A stretch of DNA of 64,000 bases. Source: Palleronia sp. THAF1 (GTDB lineage: Bacteria > Pseudomonadota > Alphaproteobacteria > Rhodobacterales > Rhodobacteraceae). Within the stretch, counting starts at the first letter, position 1. Each line of letters begins with the position of its first letter. The stretch spans positions 229,001-293,000 of the forward strand of contig NZ_CP045420.1 of the NCBI RefSeq assembly GCF_009363795.1. Reading direction: 5' to 3'. Positions 55,773 to 64,000 of this stretch are shown here, in pieces. Made by a program: the position numbers and the translations under genes. The notes below the pieces were generated by a model, which searched no databases, was not told where the DNA came from, and saw only the letters and a list, made by a program, of their open reading frames with translations.

Positions 55773-56927
55773 TTGGACCGTCCCGTCGTAAATCCTGATC
55801 CCATCGATCCAGACACGCTTGCGCCCGAACTGGCGCGCGCCGCGACGGTGCGCGAGTTGCAGCGCATCCGGGGGCTCGTGATCGTTCTGGTCTTGATCGG
55901 CGTCACCATCGCGTTGTTTTTCGCACGCGACGTCATCCTGCCGATCATCCTTGGTGTGATGCTGGCATTGACGTTGTCGCCCTTGGTGCGGTTTTTTTCC
56001 CGACTCAAGGTCCCGCCGCCGTTGACCGCCGTGGTTCTGATTTTCGGCTTGGGAACGGGCTTGGCGGCCGGCGGCTACGCAATGTCCGGCCCGGTTTCGA
56101 CATGGATCGAAAGCGCGCCCGAAATGGGGGTGCGGTTAGAAGAAAAACTGCGTGGCGTCTTCGCGTCGGTCGAAAAGGTGAAAGAGGCTGCCGACCAGGC
56201 TGAAGAGATCACCCAGGGCGACGACACGGTGCAACGCGTCGCCGTTGAACAGCCGGGCCTTTTGAATTCCGCGGCGAGTGCCGCGGCCACGGCCGGCACG
56301 ACCATCGCGGTATCTCTGGTGCTGGCCCTGTTCATCCTGGCGTCAGGAGAGATGTTCTACGCGAAAATCGTCGAGGCTTACCCTAAGTTGAGCGAGAAGA
56401 AGCGGGCTCTGCGCATCGTCTATGGGGTCGAACGCGCGATCTCTCGTTACCTCCTGACCATCGCGCTGATCAACGCCGGTCTGGGTGTCATCGTCTTTCT
56501 GTTGATGTGGGCCATCGGCTTGCCGAACGCGTACATCTGGGGCTTCGTCGCGTTCCTCTTCAACTTCCTGCCGTTCATCGGGGCTATCGCGGGCGTGGTC
56601 CTCGTGGGTCTTTACGCGCTCCTGATGATCGAGCCGCTGGGCGCCGCACTGCTGGCCCCCGCGCTTTACCTTGCTGCCACAACGGTCGAAGGCAACATCA
56701 TCACGCCAGCCATTCTGGGGCGCAGTTTGCAGCTAAATACGGTGTCGGTCTTCATCACGGTCGTGTTCTGGGGCTGGCTTTGGGGCATTCCCGGCGCTCT
56801 GATGGCGGTGCCGTTCCTGGTGATCGTCAAGGTGATCTGCGACAACGTGGCCGGACTGAAGACACTGGGGCTGTTCCTTGGCTCGGCGGATACTTCGGTG
56901 GCAGAGGCGAAGACGGCAGAGGCGTAG
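55773..56927 (+). CDS. AI-2E family transporter
   Basis: The 384-residue protein begins at TTG 55773; no ATG or GTG fits the conserved start better. It has about eight membrane helices with the family layout. A first pair (GLVIVLVLIGVTIALFFARD, ILPIILGVMLALTLSPLVRF) is followed by a long polar middle (EKVKEAADQAEEITQGDDTV) and a C-terminal bundle (FVAFLFNFLPFIGAIAGVVL, ATTVEGNIITPAILGRSLQL). Members export autoinducer-2, ions or metabolites; the substrate here is unknown. Confidence 0.9.
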   Translation: MDRPVVNPDPIDPDTLAPELARAATVRELQRIRGLVIVLVLIGVTIALFFARDVILPIILGVMLALTLSPLVRFFSRLKVPPPLTAVVLIFGLGTGLAAGGYAMSGPVSTWIESAPEMGVRLEEKLRGVFASVEKVKEAADQAEEITQGDDTVQRVAVEQPGLLNSAASAAATAGTTIAVSLVLALFILASGEMFYAKIVEAYPKLSEKKRALRIVYGVERAISRYLLTIALINAGLGVIVFLLMWAIGLPNAYIWGFVAFLFNFLPFIGAIAGVVLVGLYALLMIEPLGAALLAPALYLAATTVEGNIITPAILGRSLQLNTVSVFITVVFWGWLWGIPGALMAVPFLVIVKVICDNVAGLKTLGLFLGSADTSVAEAKTAEA

Positions 56928-57006
56928 GTCGTGACTTGCCCGTCCGCGGGCTTCCTGCCAAAAGCGGGGCCGACATGATCTGGACCTATCTCATACGAAT
57001 TACGCG

Positions 57007-57035
57007 CCCGGCGGCCTGATCGGCCTGCCGGGTTT
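57007..57035 (+). terminator. Weak terminator-like hairpin before ileS
   Basis: CCCGGC at 57007-57012 pairs with GCCGGG at 57027-57032 with inner GGCC/GGCC pairing, followed by TTT only. It lies 79 bases after the transporter stop. Confidence 0.4.
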
Positions 57036-57100
57036 CCCGCGCCGAGATTGCTCGCGCCCTTTCGCATGTTCCAGACCGCCCATTACACGGGATTTTCCCC

Positions 57101-60091
57101 ATGTCCGATACGCCCGAAACCCCCGACTACAAAGACACCCTGTTCCTGCCGCAGACGGATTTCCCGATGCGCGCGGGATTGCCCAAGCGAGAGCCCGAGT
57201 GGCTGGCGCGCTGGGCGCAGATCGGGGTCTATGATCGCCTGCGCGAGAAGAAGGGCCGCGCGCCCTTCACGCTGCACGATGGCCCGCCTTACGCGAACGG
57301 CAACCTGCATATCGGCCACGCGCTGAACAAGACGATCAAGGACATGATCGTGCGCTCGCACCAGATGATGGGTCATGACGCGCGCTATGTGCCCGGCTGG
57401 GACTGCCACGGCCTGCCGATCGAGTGGAAGATCGAGGAACAGTACCGCGCCAAGGGCAAGGATAAGGACCAGGTCGACGTGGTGGAGTTCCGCCGCGAAT
57501 GCCGCGAGTTCGCGGCGGGCTGGGTGGATGTGCAGCGCGAGGAATTCCAGCGCCTTGGCGTCACCGGCAACTGGGCTGATCCCTACCTGACGATGGATTT
57601 CCACGCCGAGGCCGTGATCGCCGCCGAGTTCCAGAAGTTTCTGATGAACGGCGTTCTGTATCAGGGCAGCAAGCCGGTGATGTGGTCGCCGGTTGAAAAG
57701 ACCGCGCTGGCCGAGGCGGAGGTCGAGTACCATGAGCGCCAGACCGATGCGATCTGGGTGAAGTTCCCGGTGGTTTCGGCCAGCCGCGACGCCGACATCA
57801 TCGCTTCCGAGGAAGAGGCCACGGACGATGCGCGCGAGTCAGAGGCCGAAGCTGTCCTGAAGCGCGAGGCACAGCTGGAGGCGGCGACCGTCATCATCTG
57901 GACGACGACGCCGTGGACGATCCCATCGAACCGGGCGATTTGCTTCAACCCCGAGGTGTCCTACGGCCTGTATGAAGTCACCGCGACACCAGACGAATGC
58001 TGGGCGTCGGTGGGTGACCTTTACCTGTTGGCGGACAACCTTGCCGCCGAGGTGCTGGCTGCCGCCCGTCTGGAAGACGGCCAGTGGAGCCGCGTGCGCG
58101 GTCTGCGGACGTCCGAGCTGGAGGCGCTGGTTTGCGCGCATCCGCTGCGCGGGGCCGAGGGTGGTCAGGGCGAGTGGGATTACGACGTGCCCATGCTGCC
58201 GGGCGCGCATGTCACCGACGACGCGGGCACGGGCTTTGTGCACACTGCGCCCAGCCACGGCGACGATGACTTCCAGATCGGCCTGCAGCACGGGCTGGTG
58301 ATGACCTACAACCACGGCGACGACAGCGCCTACCGCGCCGATTTGCCGTTCTTCGCAGGGCTTGAGGTTATCAATCCCAAGGGCAAGCCGGGGGGCGCGA
58401 ACAAGGCCGTCATCGAAAAGCTGGTCGAGACCGGCCGGCTGTTGGCCCGCAAGCGTATCACGATTTCCGATGCGCACTCCTGGCGCTCGAAGGCGCCGGT
58501 GATCCGTTTGAACCGGCCCCAATGGTTTGCCGCCATCGACCGTGCGGTGGGCGACGGCCAGGACCAGTATGGCACGACGATCCGCGAACGTGCGCTGCGG
58601 TCCATCGATGAGCTGGTGACGTGGACGCCCAAACGTGGGCGGAACCGTCTGCACGCGATGATCTCTGACCGGCCCGACTGGGTGCTGTCGCGCCAGCGCG
58701 CTTGGGGCGTGCCGCTGACCTGCTTCGTGAAGAAGGGGGCGAAACCAGACGAACCGGGCTTTTTGCTGCGGGATGAGGCCGTCAACAAACGGATTTTTGA
58801 CGTTTTCGAACAAGAGGGCGCGGATGCATGGTATGTGCAAGGCGCCAAGGAACGCTTCCTCGGGGACGATTATGACCCCGATGAATGGGAGCAGGTGTTC
58901 GACATCCTGGACGTCTGGTTCGACTCCGGCTCGACCCACGCTTTCGTGCTGCGTGACCGCGCGGACGGGAGCGAGGACGGCATCGCGGATGTTTACATGG
59001 AGGGCACGGACCAGCACCGCGGCTGGTTCCATTCCTCGCTGTTGCAGGCCTGCGGAACCATGGGACGCGCGCCCTATCGCAACGTGGTCACCCACGGCTT
59101 CACGCTGGATGCCAAGGGCAACAAGATGTCCAAGTCGGTGGGCAACACCGTGGCGCCGCAGAAGGTCATCGACCAGTACGGCGCGGATATCCTGCGGTTG
59201 TGGGTCGCGCAGTCTGACTACACGGGCGATTTGCGCATCGGGGACGAGATCCTGAAGGGCGTGGCGGACAGCTATCGGCGCCTGCGCAACACGATCCGCT
59301 TCATCCTGGGCAATGTTGCGCATTACGACGAGGCGCTGGCAGTGGAGCCTGCGGATATGCCGGAACTGGAGCGGCTGATGCTGCACAAGCTGGCCGTGCT
59401 GGATGGCGTGGTGCGCGACGGCTACCGCCGATTCGACTTCGCAAAAGTGTTCCAAGAGGTGTTCACCTTCGCCACGGTGGACCTGTCGTCCTTCTATTTC
59501 GACGTGCGTAAGGACGCGCTGTATTGCGACGCGGCGGACAGCATCGAGCGGCGCTCTGCGCTGACTGTCTTGGACCTGCTGTATCACCGCCTGGTCACGT
59601 GGTTGGCCCCGGTGCTGTGCTTCACCATGGAAGAGACGTGGTTGGAGCGGTTCGGGGAAGATGTGTCGTCCGTCCACCTGCTCGACTTCCCCGAAACGCC
59701 GGAAAGCTGGCGCGACGATGCACTGGCCGCCCGGTCCGAGCAGGTGCGTGCGGTGCGGCGCGTGGTGACAGGCGCGTTGGAGTTGAAGCGGCGCGAAAAG
59801 GCGATCGGCGCGTCGCTGGAGGCTGCACCCATTGTGCACCTCTCGCCAGAATTGGCCGAGGTGGTGCGTGATGCAGAGACCTTCGCCACGCTGTGCATCA
59901 CGTCTGACATCACGTTGACGACCGATCCCGCGCCTGCCGAGGCGTTCCGTCTGCCAGAGGTGGATGGTGTGGCTGTCGTTTTCGCCAGGGCCGACGGGCA
60001 GAAATGCCAGCGCTGCTGGAAAGTGCTGCCGGATGTGGGATCTCATAAGCATGACGCCGTCTGCGGACGGTGTGACACGGCGCTGGGGTGA
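57101..60091 (+). CDS. ileS: Isoleucyl-tRNA synthetase
   Basis: This 996-residue class I synthetase has the HIGH motif in GPPYANGNLHIGHALNK, KMSKS in DAKGNKMSKSVGNTVAP, and the CP1 editing domain (ATVIIWTTTPWTIPSNRAIC, FVHTAPSHGDDDFQIG). The C-terminal zinc finger reads QKCQRCWKVLPDVGSHKHD, then VCGRCD. The length fits the long bacterial form. Within the CP1 region an acidic insertion (ASEEEATDDARESEAEAVLK) is present. Its stop is followed by a composite hairpin-box repeat. Confidence 0.98.
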   Translation: MSDTPETPDYKDTLFLPQTDFPMRAGLPKREPEWLARWAQIGVYDRLREKKGRAPFTLHDGPPYANGNLHIGHALNKTIKDMIVRSHQMMGHDARYVPGWDCHGLPIEWKIEEQYRAKGKDKDQVDVVEFRRECREFAAGWVDVQREEFQRLGVTGNWADPYLTMDFHAEAVIAAEFQKFLMNGVLYQGSKPVMWSPVEKTALAEAEVEYHERQTDAIWVKFPVVSASRDADIIASEEEATDDARESEAEAVLKREAQLEAATVIIWTTTPWTIPSNRAICFNPEVSYGLYEVTATPDECWASVGDLYLLADNLAAEVLAAARLEDGQWSRVRGLRTSELEALVCAHPLRGAEGGQGEWDYDVPMLPGAHVTDDAGTGFVHTAPSHGDDDFQIGLQHGLVMTYNHGDDSAYRADLPFFAGLEVINPKGKPGGANKAVIEKLVETGRLLARKRITISDAHSWRSKAPVIRLNRPQWFAAIDRAVGDGQDQYGTTIRERALRSIDELVTWTPKRGRNRLHAMISDRPDWVLSRQRAWGVPLTCFVKKGAKPDEPGFLLRDEAVNKRIFDVFEQEGADAWYVQGAKERFLGDDYDPDEWEQVFDILDVWFDSGSTHAFVLRDRADGSEDGIADVYMEGTDQHRGWFHSSLLQACGTMGRAPYRNVVTHGFTLDAKGNKMSKSVGNTVAPQKVIDQYGADILRLWVAQSDYTGDLRIGDEILKGVADSYRRLRNTIRFILGNVAHYDEALAVEPADMPELERLMLHKLAVLDGVVRDGYRRFDFAKVFQEVFTFATVDLSSFYFDVRKDALYCDAADSIERRSALTVLDLLYHRLVTWLAPVLCFTMEETWLERFGEDVSSVHLLDFPETPESWRDDALAARSEQVRAVRRVVTGALELKRREKAIGASLEAAPIVHLSPELAEVVRDAETFATLCITSDITLTTDPAPAEAFRLPEVDGVAVVFARADGQKCQRCWKVLPDVGSHKHDAVCGRCDTALG

Positions 60092-60096
60092 GAGCG

Positions 60097-60150
60097 CTGG
60101 GGGGCTTCGCGCCCCCCAGACCCCTGCGAGGTATTTGTCGAACGATGAAG
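60097..60150 (+). repeat. Composite hairpin-box element, copy F
   Basis: The hairpin is CTGGGGGGC at 60097-60105 with GCCCCCCAG at 60111-60119, 5 bases after the ileS stop. The box lies at 60128-60150 (GAGGTATTT, GTC, GAACGATGAAG). The dnaX start chosen is 57 bases downstream. Confidence 0.8.
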
Positions 60151-60207
60151 GTGGAGGGCGCGCCCGGACTGGTCTAGTCTGGGCGCGTTCTTATGACCCG
60201 AGGGATC

Positions 60208-61935
60208 ATGGCCGACCAACCCGCCTATCAGGTGCTTGCCCGCAAGTACCGCCCCGCGACCTTTGCTGACCTCATCGGTCAGGACGCCATGGTGCGCGTG
60301 CTGAAATCCGCGTTCGAGACGGATCGCATCGCGCAGGCCTTCATGATGACGGGCATCCGCGGGACGGGGAAAACGACCACCGCGCGGATCATCGCCAAGG
60401 GGATGAACTGCGTCGGGCCGGACGGGCAGGGCGGGCCGACCGTGTCGCCTTGCGGTGAGTGCGAACCGTGCCGTGCCATCGCCGAGGGGCGGCATGTGGA
60501 CGTGATGGAGATGGACGGCGCGTCGCAGACAGGCGTGAACGACATCCGCGACAACATCATCAGCACCGTTAGCTATGCGCCGGCCTCTGCGCGTTACAAG
60601 ATCTACATCATCGACGAGGTTCACATGCTGTCGACCAGCGCGTTCAACGCGCTGCTCAAGACGCTGGAAGAGCCGCCTGCGCATGTGAAGTTCATCTTCG
60701 CGACGACCGAAATCCGCAAGGTGCCGGTGACGGTGCTGTCTCGCTGCCAGCGGTTCGATCTGCGGCGGATTGAGCCCGAGGTTATGATCGCGCATCTGCA
60801 GGCGATCGCGGGCCAAGAGGGCGCGACAGTCGCCGATGATGCGCTTGCGCTGATTGTGCGCGCCGCCGAAGGCTCCGTGCGGGACGCGCTGTCCCTGCTG
60901 GATCAGGCGATTGCCCACGGGGGGGGCGAGACCGAAGCGGATCAGGTGCGGGCCATGCTCGGGCTGGCGGATAGGGGCCGGGTCCTTGACCTGTTCGATA
61001 TGATCATGAAGGGCGACGCGGCGGGGGCGCTGACCGAGATCGCGGGGCAGTACGCCGACGGGGCCGATCCGCTGGCGGTGCTGCGCGATCTGGCCGAGGT
61101 GACGCATTGGATCAGCGTGGTGAAGATCACGCCAGAGGCGGTAGATGATCCCACCATCGGCCCTGATGAGCGTGAGCGTGGCCGGGATATGGCCGAGCGG
61201 TTGCCCATGCGGGTGCTGACGCGAATGTGGCAGATGCTGCTGAAAGCGTTGGAAGAGGTGTCGGCGGCGCCGAACGCGATGATGGCGGCGGAAATGGCGA
61301 TCATCCGGCTGACGCATGTGGCCGACCTGCCCAGCCCCGGCGATCTGGTGGCGAAGCTGAAAGACGCGACGCCGCCTGCACCTGCTGCCCCAGCCCCCTC
61401 TGCACCGCAGGGCAACGGCGGAAGCGCTCCGGTCGCGCGCGGTCCCGCTGGCCCGTCCGGCCAAGCTACGGCGCTGGCGCAGGCCCCCGAGGCGTTGGCC
61501 CGCTATGACCGCTTCGAGCAGGTGGTCGAGATGATCCGCGCCAACCGCGATGCCAAGCTGCTGATCGACGTGGAAACCGGCGTGCGTCTTGTCAGCTATG
61601 TGCCTGGCCGGATCGAGTTTGCGCCCACCGATAGCGCGCCGCCCGACCTAGCCGCCCGGCTTGGCGCCGCTTTGCAACGTTGGACCGGCGTGCGTTGGGG
61701 CGTGTCCGTCGTGGCGGATGGCGGCGATCCCACCATCGCGGAATTGCGCGATGCCGAACGGCTGAAGCTTGAGGCCACCGCCCGCGCCCATCCGATGATG
61801 CAGGCGGTGTTCGACGCGTTTCCAAAGGCGAAGATCATCACGATCCGCACGGCTGAACAGATCGCGGCAGCGGCCCAGGCCGAGGCATTGCCGGAAGTCG
61901 ATGACGAATGGGACCCGTTCGCCGAAGAAGATTGA
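60208..61935 (+). CDS. dnaX: DNA polymerase III subunit gamma/tau
   Basis: DnaX is the clamp-loader ATPase. The 575-residue protein has Walker A in MTGIRGTGKTTTARIIAKGM, zinc Cys in SPCGECEPCRAIAEGRHVD, Walker B and sensor motifs (YIIDEVHMLSTSAFNALLKT, LSRCQRFDLRRIEP), a Pro/Ala linker at about 395-430, and a tau-like C-terminal domain ending WDPFAEED. ATG 60208 with GAGGG is chosen over ATG 60193. No clear A-rich slippery site for a gamma product was seen. The ybaB and recR genes downstream complete the usual cluster. Confidence 0.96.
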   Translation: MADQPAYQVLARKYRPATFADLIGQDAMVRVLKSAFETDRIAQAFMMTGIRGTGKTTTARIIAKGMNCVGPDGQGGPTVSPCGECEPCRAIAEGRHVDVMEMDGASQTGVNDIRDNIISTVSYAPASARYKIYIIDEVHMLSTSAFNALLKTLEEPPAHVKFIFATTEIRKVPVTVLSRCQRFDLRRIEPEVMIAHLQAIAGQEGATVADDALALIVRAAEGSVRDALSLLDQAIAHGGGETEADQVRAMLGLADRGRVLDLFDMIMKGDAAGALTEIAGQYADGADPLAVLRDLAEVTHWISVVKITPEAVDDPTIGPDERERGRDMAERLPMRVLTRMWQMLLKALEEVSAAPNAMMAAEMAIIRLTHVADLPSPGDLVAKLKDATPPAPAAPAPSAPQGNGGSAPVARGPAGPSGQATALAQAPEALARYDRFEQVVEMIRANRDAKLLIDVETGVRLVSYVPGRIEFAPTDSAPPDLAARLGAALQRWTGVRWGVSVVADGGDPTIAELRDAERLKLEATARAHPMMQAVFDAFPKAKIITIRTAEQIAAAAQAEALPEVDDEWDPFAEED

Positions 61936-62011
61936 ACCCGATGACGCCCGCGTGAGTTGAGCCTTTGGAACGGGCGGCACCACGCCGCCTGCACATTTCG
62001 GGGGACCACCC

Positions 62012-62089
62012 ATGATCCGCAATATCATCTACATCGTCGGCTTGATCGTCGTCGTACTCTTCATCCTGTCGCTGCTTGGCGTCGCCTGA
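62012..62089 (+). CDS. 25-residue membrane peptide between dnaX and ybaB
   Basis: ATG 62012, with GGGGGACC 5 bases upstream, codes MIRNIIYIVGLIVVVLFILS followed by LLGVA. It is a single hydrophobic helix with a short basic N-terminus, a typical bacterial small membrane protein. Composition and the good ribosome binding site argue for real translation. It may be a stress or complex-stabilising peptide; a role related to its replication-gene neighbours is not implied. Confidence 0.65.
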   Translation: MIRNIIYIVGLIVVVLFILSLLGVA

Positions 62090-62150
62090 CCTTGCACGAC
62101 GCCATGCCCGCCCGTATCTGAAGGGTTAACTTCGGATACGGGAGAGCGTG

Positions 62151-62495
62151 ATGCTTAAAGGACTGGGCGGCCTGGGTGACATGGGCAAGATGATGAAGGC
62201 CGCGCAAGAGATGCAGGGTAAGATGGAGTCGTTGCAGGAAGAACTGCACACGATGACCGTCACCGGCGAGTCCGGCGCGGGCATGGTCAAGGCCACCTCT
62301 ACCGCGAAGGGTGAGCTGGTTGGTCTGGACATCGACCCGTCGATCTTCAATCCCGATGAGAAGGAAGTGGTCGAGGATCTGATCCTTGCCGCGATCAAGG
62401 ACGCGCAGGGCAAAGCCTCTGACCGCGCGCAGGAAGAAATGGCGAAGCTGACCGAAGGGCTAGGCTTGCCCCCCGGTATGAAACTGCCGTTTTAG
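62151..62495 (+). CDS. ybaB: YbaB/EbfC-family nucleoid-associated protein
   Basis: The 114-residue protein reads MGKMMKAAQEMQGKMESLQE in its first helix, then VTGESGAGMVKATSTAKGEL in the beta core, and VEDLILAAIKDAQGKASDRA before the Pro-rich end LGLPPGMKLPF. It binds DNA as a dimer. Its place between dnaX and recR is conserved across bacteria. ATG 62151 is preferred to a GTG three bases earlier. Confidence 0.95.
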   Translation: MLKGLGGLGDMGKMMKAAQEMQGKMESLQEELHTMTVTGESGAGMVKATSTAKGELVGLDIDPSIFNPDEKEVVEDLILAAIKDAQGKASDRAQEEMAKLTEGLGLPPGMKLPF

Positions 62496-62528
62496 AGCGG
62501 TCGGCGCAGCTGATCCGCAGTGGACAGA

Positions 62529-62575
62529 GGGCAAGCATACTTGCCCGGAGTCGCACCCGGTTCTGGTCCGGGTGC
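62529..62575 (+). promoter_or_regulatory. Two adjacent hairpins upstream of recR
   Basis: GGGCAAG at 62529-62535 pairs with CTTGCCC at 62540-62546 (4-base loop). Six bases later GCACCCGG at 62553-62560 pairs with CCGGGTGC at 62568-62575. No T-run follows. The second stem ends 20 bases before the recR ATG, close to its GGGGGA ribosome binding site. Confidence 0.5.
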
Positions 62576-62595
62576 CTGAACGGGGGATCTGACCC

Positions 62596-63198
62596 ATGAC
62601 CGACGCCCCCTCTGACATCCAATCCCTGATCGACCTGATGGCGAGGCTTCCCGGTCTTGGCCCGCGCTCCGCCCGGCGCGCCGTGCTGCACTTGATCAAG
62701 AAGCGATCACAGCAGATGCGGCCCCTGGGGCAAGCCCTGATGACGGTTGCCGAAACAGCCCGCGAATGCCTGACCTGCGGCAATATCGGTGAAGGTGATA
62801 GCTGTGCCATCTGCCGGGATGAGCGCCGCGCGACGGGCGAAATCTGCGTGGTCGAGGATGTCGCCGATCTGTGGGCCATGGAACGGGCAGGCGTCTTCAA
62901 GGGCCGCTATCACGTATTGGGCGGCACGCTGTCCGCGCTCGACGATATGGGGCCGGACGAGTTGCGCATCCCCCGACTAGAAGTGCGCATCGGGGATGAA
63001 GACGTGCGCGAGGTGATCCTTGCGTTGGGTGCGACTGTCGATGGCCAGACCACCGCACACTACATCGCCGACCGGCTTGAAGGGCGCGATGGGCTGTCTG
63101 TAACAAGCCTTGCGCAAGGCGTTCCGGTGGGCGGTGAGCTCGATTATTTAGACGACGGCACGATCGGCGCAGCCCTGCGGGCGCGCAAGGCGTTCTGA
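62596..63198 (+). CDS. recR: Recombination protein RecR
   Basis: The 200-residue DNA gap-repair protein has an N-terminal helix-hairpin-helix ([20 protein letters not shown]), a zinc finger with Cys 58, 61, 70 and 73 ([20 protein letters not shown]), a Toprim domain ([40 protein letters not shown]), and the C-terminal Walker B-like [20 protein letters not shown]. It acts with RecO (9.7 kb in this window) to load RecA. Confidence 0.97.
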   Translation: MTDAPSDIQSLIDLMARLPGLGPRSARRAVLHLIKKRSQQMRPLGQALMTVAETARECLTCGNIGEGDSCAICRDERRATGEICVVEDVADLWAMERAGVFKGRYHVLGGTLSALDDMGPDELRIPRLEVRIGDEDVREVILALGATVDGQTTAHYIADRLEGRDGLSVTSLAQGVPVGGELDYLDDGTIGAALRARKAF

Positions 63199-63439
63199 AC
63201 AGGTTTATCCACAGAACGGCCTGAGAAACCCTAGACGATTCGAAAATCAGCATCTGGAACCGTGATCCCGGCTTTCCACAACTTACTGATCGAATCGCTA
63301 AATAAAACCTTTACAGAGAGTCGCCATTCTCACACCATATCTTGTGAGAGCTGGTCGAATGACCGACCGGGTCTTGAGCAGGCACCAAGTCCTTGGGGCG
63401 ATTCGGAAAATCGCTTTCGGACCAACGAAAGAGGCCGCT
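63199..63439. promoter_or_regulatory. 241-base intergenic region with a DnaA-box match and a palindrome
   Basis: TTATCCACA at 63205-63213 matches the DnaA-box consensus exactly. The middle is AT-rich (around 63290-63315). TCTCACA at 63328-63334 pairs with TGTGAGA at 63343-63349, an operator-like inverted repeat. It probably holds the promoter of the downstream YbjN-like gene. One DnaA box is not enough to call an origin. Confidence 0.4.
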
Positions 63440-63943
63440 ATGGCGTTGAGCGAGCAGTATATCAACACCGATGAATTGGACCCGATCGACATCGTCGAGC
63501 ATATCGCCGAGCACTACGATTGGGAGTTCGACCGTGTTGCCGAGGATCAGATCGCTATGGCGGTGCAGGGCCAATGGCGCACCTACTCGCTGACGTTGGC
63601 ATGGGCACCCCATGACGAGACGTTGCGCCTGATCTGCACCTTCGAGATGGAGCCACCGGAAGAGCGGATGGCAGAGCTTTACGAGGTTCTGAACGCCGCC
63701 AACGACCAATGCTGGCTGGGCGCTTTCACCTATTGGGCCGAGCCCAAGCTGATGGTCTACCGCTACGCGCTGGCGTTGCAGGGCAGCCAGATCGCCGGTC
63801 CCGAACAGATCGACCGGATGATCGAGGCCGCCGTGAACAACGCAGAGCGCTTCTACCCAGCGTTTCAACTGGTTTGCTGGGGCAACCGCGCCCCGGCTGA
63901 CGCGATGCAGGTCGCAATCGCAGAGGCCTACGGCCGCGCATGA
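63440..63943 (+). CDS. YbjN-domain protein
   Basis: The 167-residue protein has a single YbjN domain of the type III secretion chaperone-like fold. It begins MALSEQYINTDELDPIDIVE, with HIAEHYDWEFDRVAEDQIAM and LICTFEMEPPEERMAELYEV, and ends FQLVCWGNRAPADAMQVAIA. Alphaproteobacterial copies often precede proC; the sequence ends before that can be checked. ATG 63440 with GAAAGAGG upstream is used. It probably acts as a cytoplasmic chaperone or regulator. Confidence 0.88.
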   Translation: MALSEQYINTDELDPIDIVEHIAEHYDWEFDRVAEDQIAMAVQGQWRTYSLTLAWAPHDETLRLICTFEMEPPEERMAELYEVLNAANDQCWLGAFTYWAEPKLMVYRYALALQGSQIAGPEQIDRMIEAAVNNAERFYPAFQLVCWGNRAPADAMQVAIAEAYGRA

Positions 63944-64000
63944 CCTGCCCCTCAGGAAGCCCCGGACACGACACCCCCTCAAGAACAACAAGTCCCTGGC
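63944..64000. other. Window end, no gene called
   Basis: The remaining 57 bases follow the YbjN-like stop and show no convincing reading frame. Confidence 0.5.

Noticed and set aside
57839-60052. Minus-strand frame of more than 730 codons opposite ileS
   Set aside because: Shadow of ileS with typical antisense composition.
60208-61935. Programmed frameshift in dnaX giving gamma
   Set aside because: No A-rich slippery heptamer with downstream hairpin was seen in the expected region.
63199-63439. Replication origin near recR
   Set aside because: Only one exact DnaA box was seen and there is no cluster of origin-linked genes.

Overview
The window looks like chromosomal DNA of a marine Rhodobacteraceae (Roseobacter-group) alphaproteobacterium. 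The evidence is a high-GC genome with an alphaproteobacterial gene set: serC-serA, a recO next to a DMT exporter, a malic enzyme fused to a phosphotransacetylase-like domain, a DmdB/DmdC-like acyl-CoA ligase and dehydrogenase, MerR-controlled beta-oxidation genes, and dnaX-ybaB-recR. All calls were made by reading the sequence and its translations; no database search was run.

Bases 1 to about 4,900 hold the end of a prophage or phage satellite on the minus strand: two small unknown proteins, a stretch where a small terminase would be expected, the large terminase, an HNH endonuclease, an HK97-type major capsid protein and the start of a prohead protease that runs off the window. The element abuts the serC promoter and leader. 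It carries an operator-like palindrome and is visibly richer in CTAG than the rest of the window.

From 4,963 to about 27,250 lie core and accessory genes. They include serine synthesis (serC, serA), recO, a Tat-exported GMC dehydrogenase pair, malic enzyme, and a tightly overlapping nucleoside-salvage operon (cdd-deoA-deoB-add-upp). An RHS-protein scar follows upp. After it come envelope proteins, an acyl-CoA ligase, a sulfotransferase and a Hint-domain protein. From 27,317 to 34,601 a minus-strand fatty-acid catabolism block reads, in transcription order, MerR, MerR, acyl-CoA dehydrogenase, small protein, GST, thiolase, and FadJ-type multifunctional enzyme.

From 34,647 to 50,938 are small operons: two PaaI-type thioesterases with a MATE exporter, pyrD with a DUF952 gene, a 5'-nucleotidase, secreted proteins of unknown function, MFS transporters, a YedK-type SRAP protein, an L,D-transpeptidase, and parE. 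An AT-rich membrane-protein gene of foreign appearance overlaps the parE stop codon. From 51,017 to the end are a second MATE exporter, truA, ycjX-ycjF, an AI-2E family permease, ileS, dnaX, a 25-residue membrane peptide, ybaB, recR and a YbjN-like protein.

The most interesting non-coding signal is a repeated composite element. It has a short GC-rich hairpin, usually just after a stop codon, followed by a strongly conserved 23-base box (GAGGTATTT, three variable bases, GAACGATGAAG). There are six clear copies (13.4, 19.1, 31.4, 31.6, 53.1 and 60.1 kb) and one weak one (50.95 kb). I saw no tRNA, rRNA, CRISPR array or complete insertion sequence.
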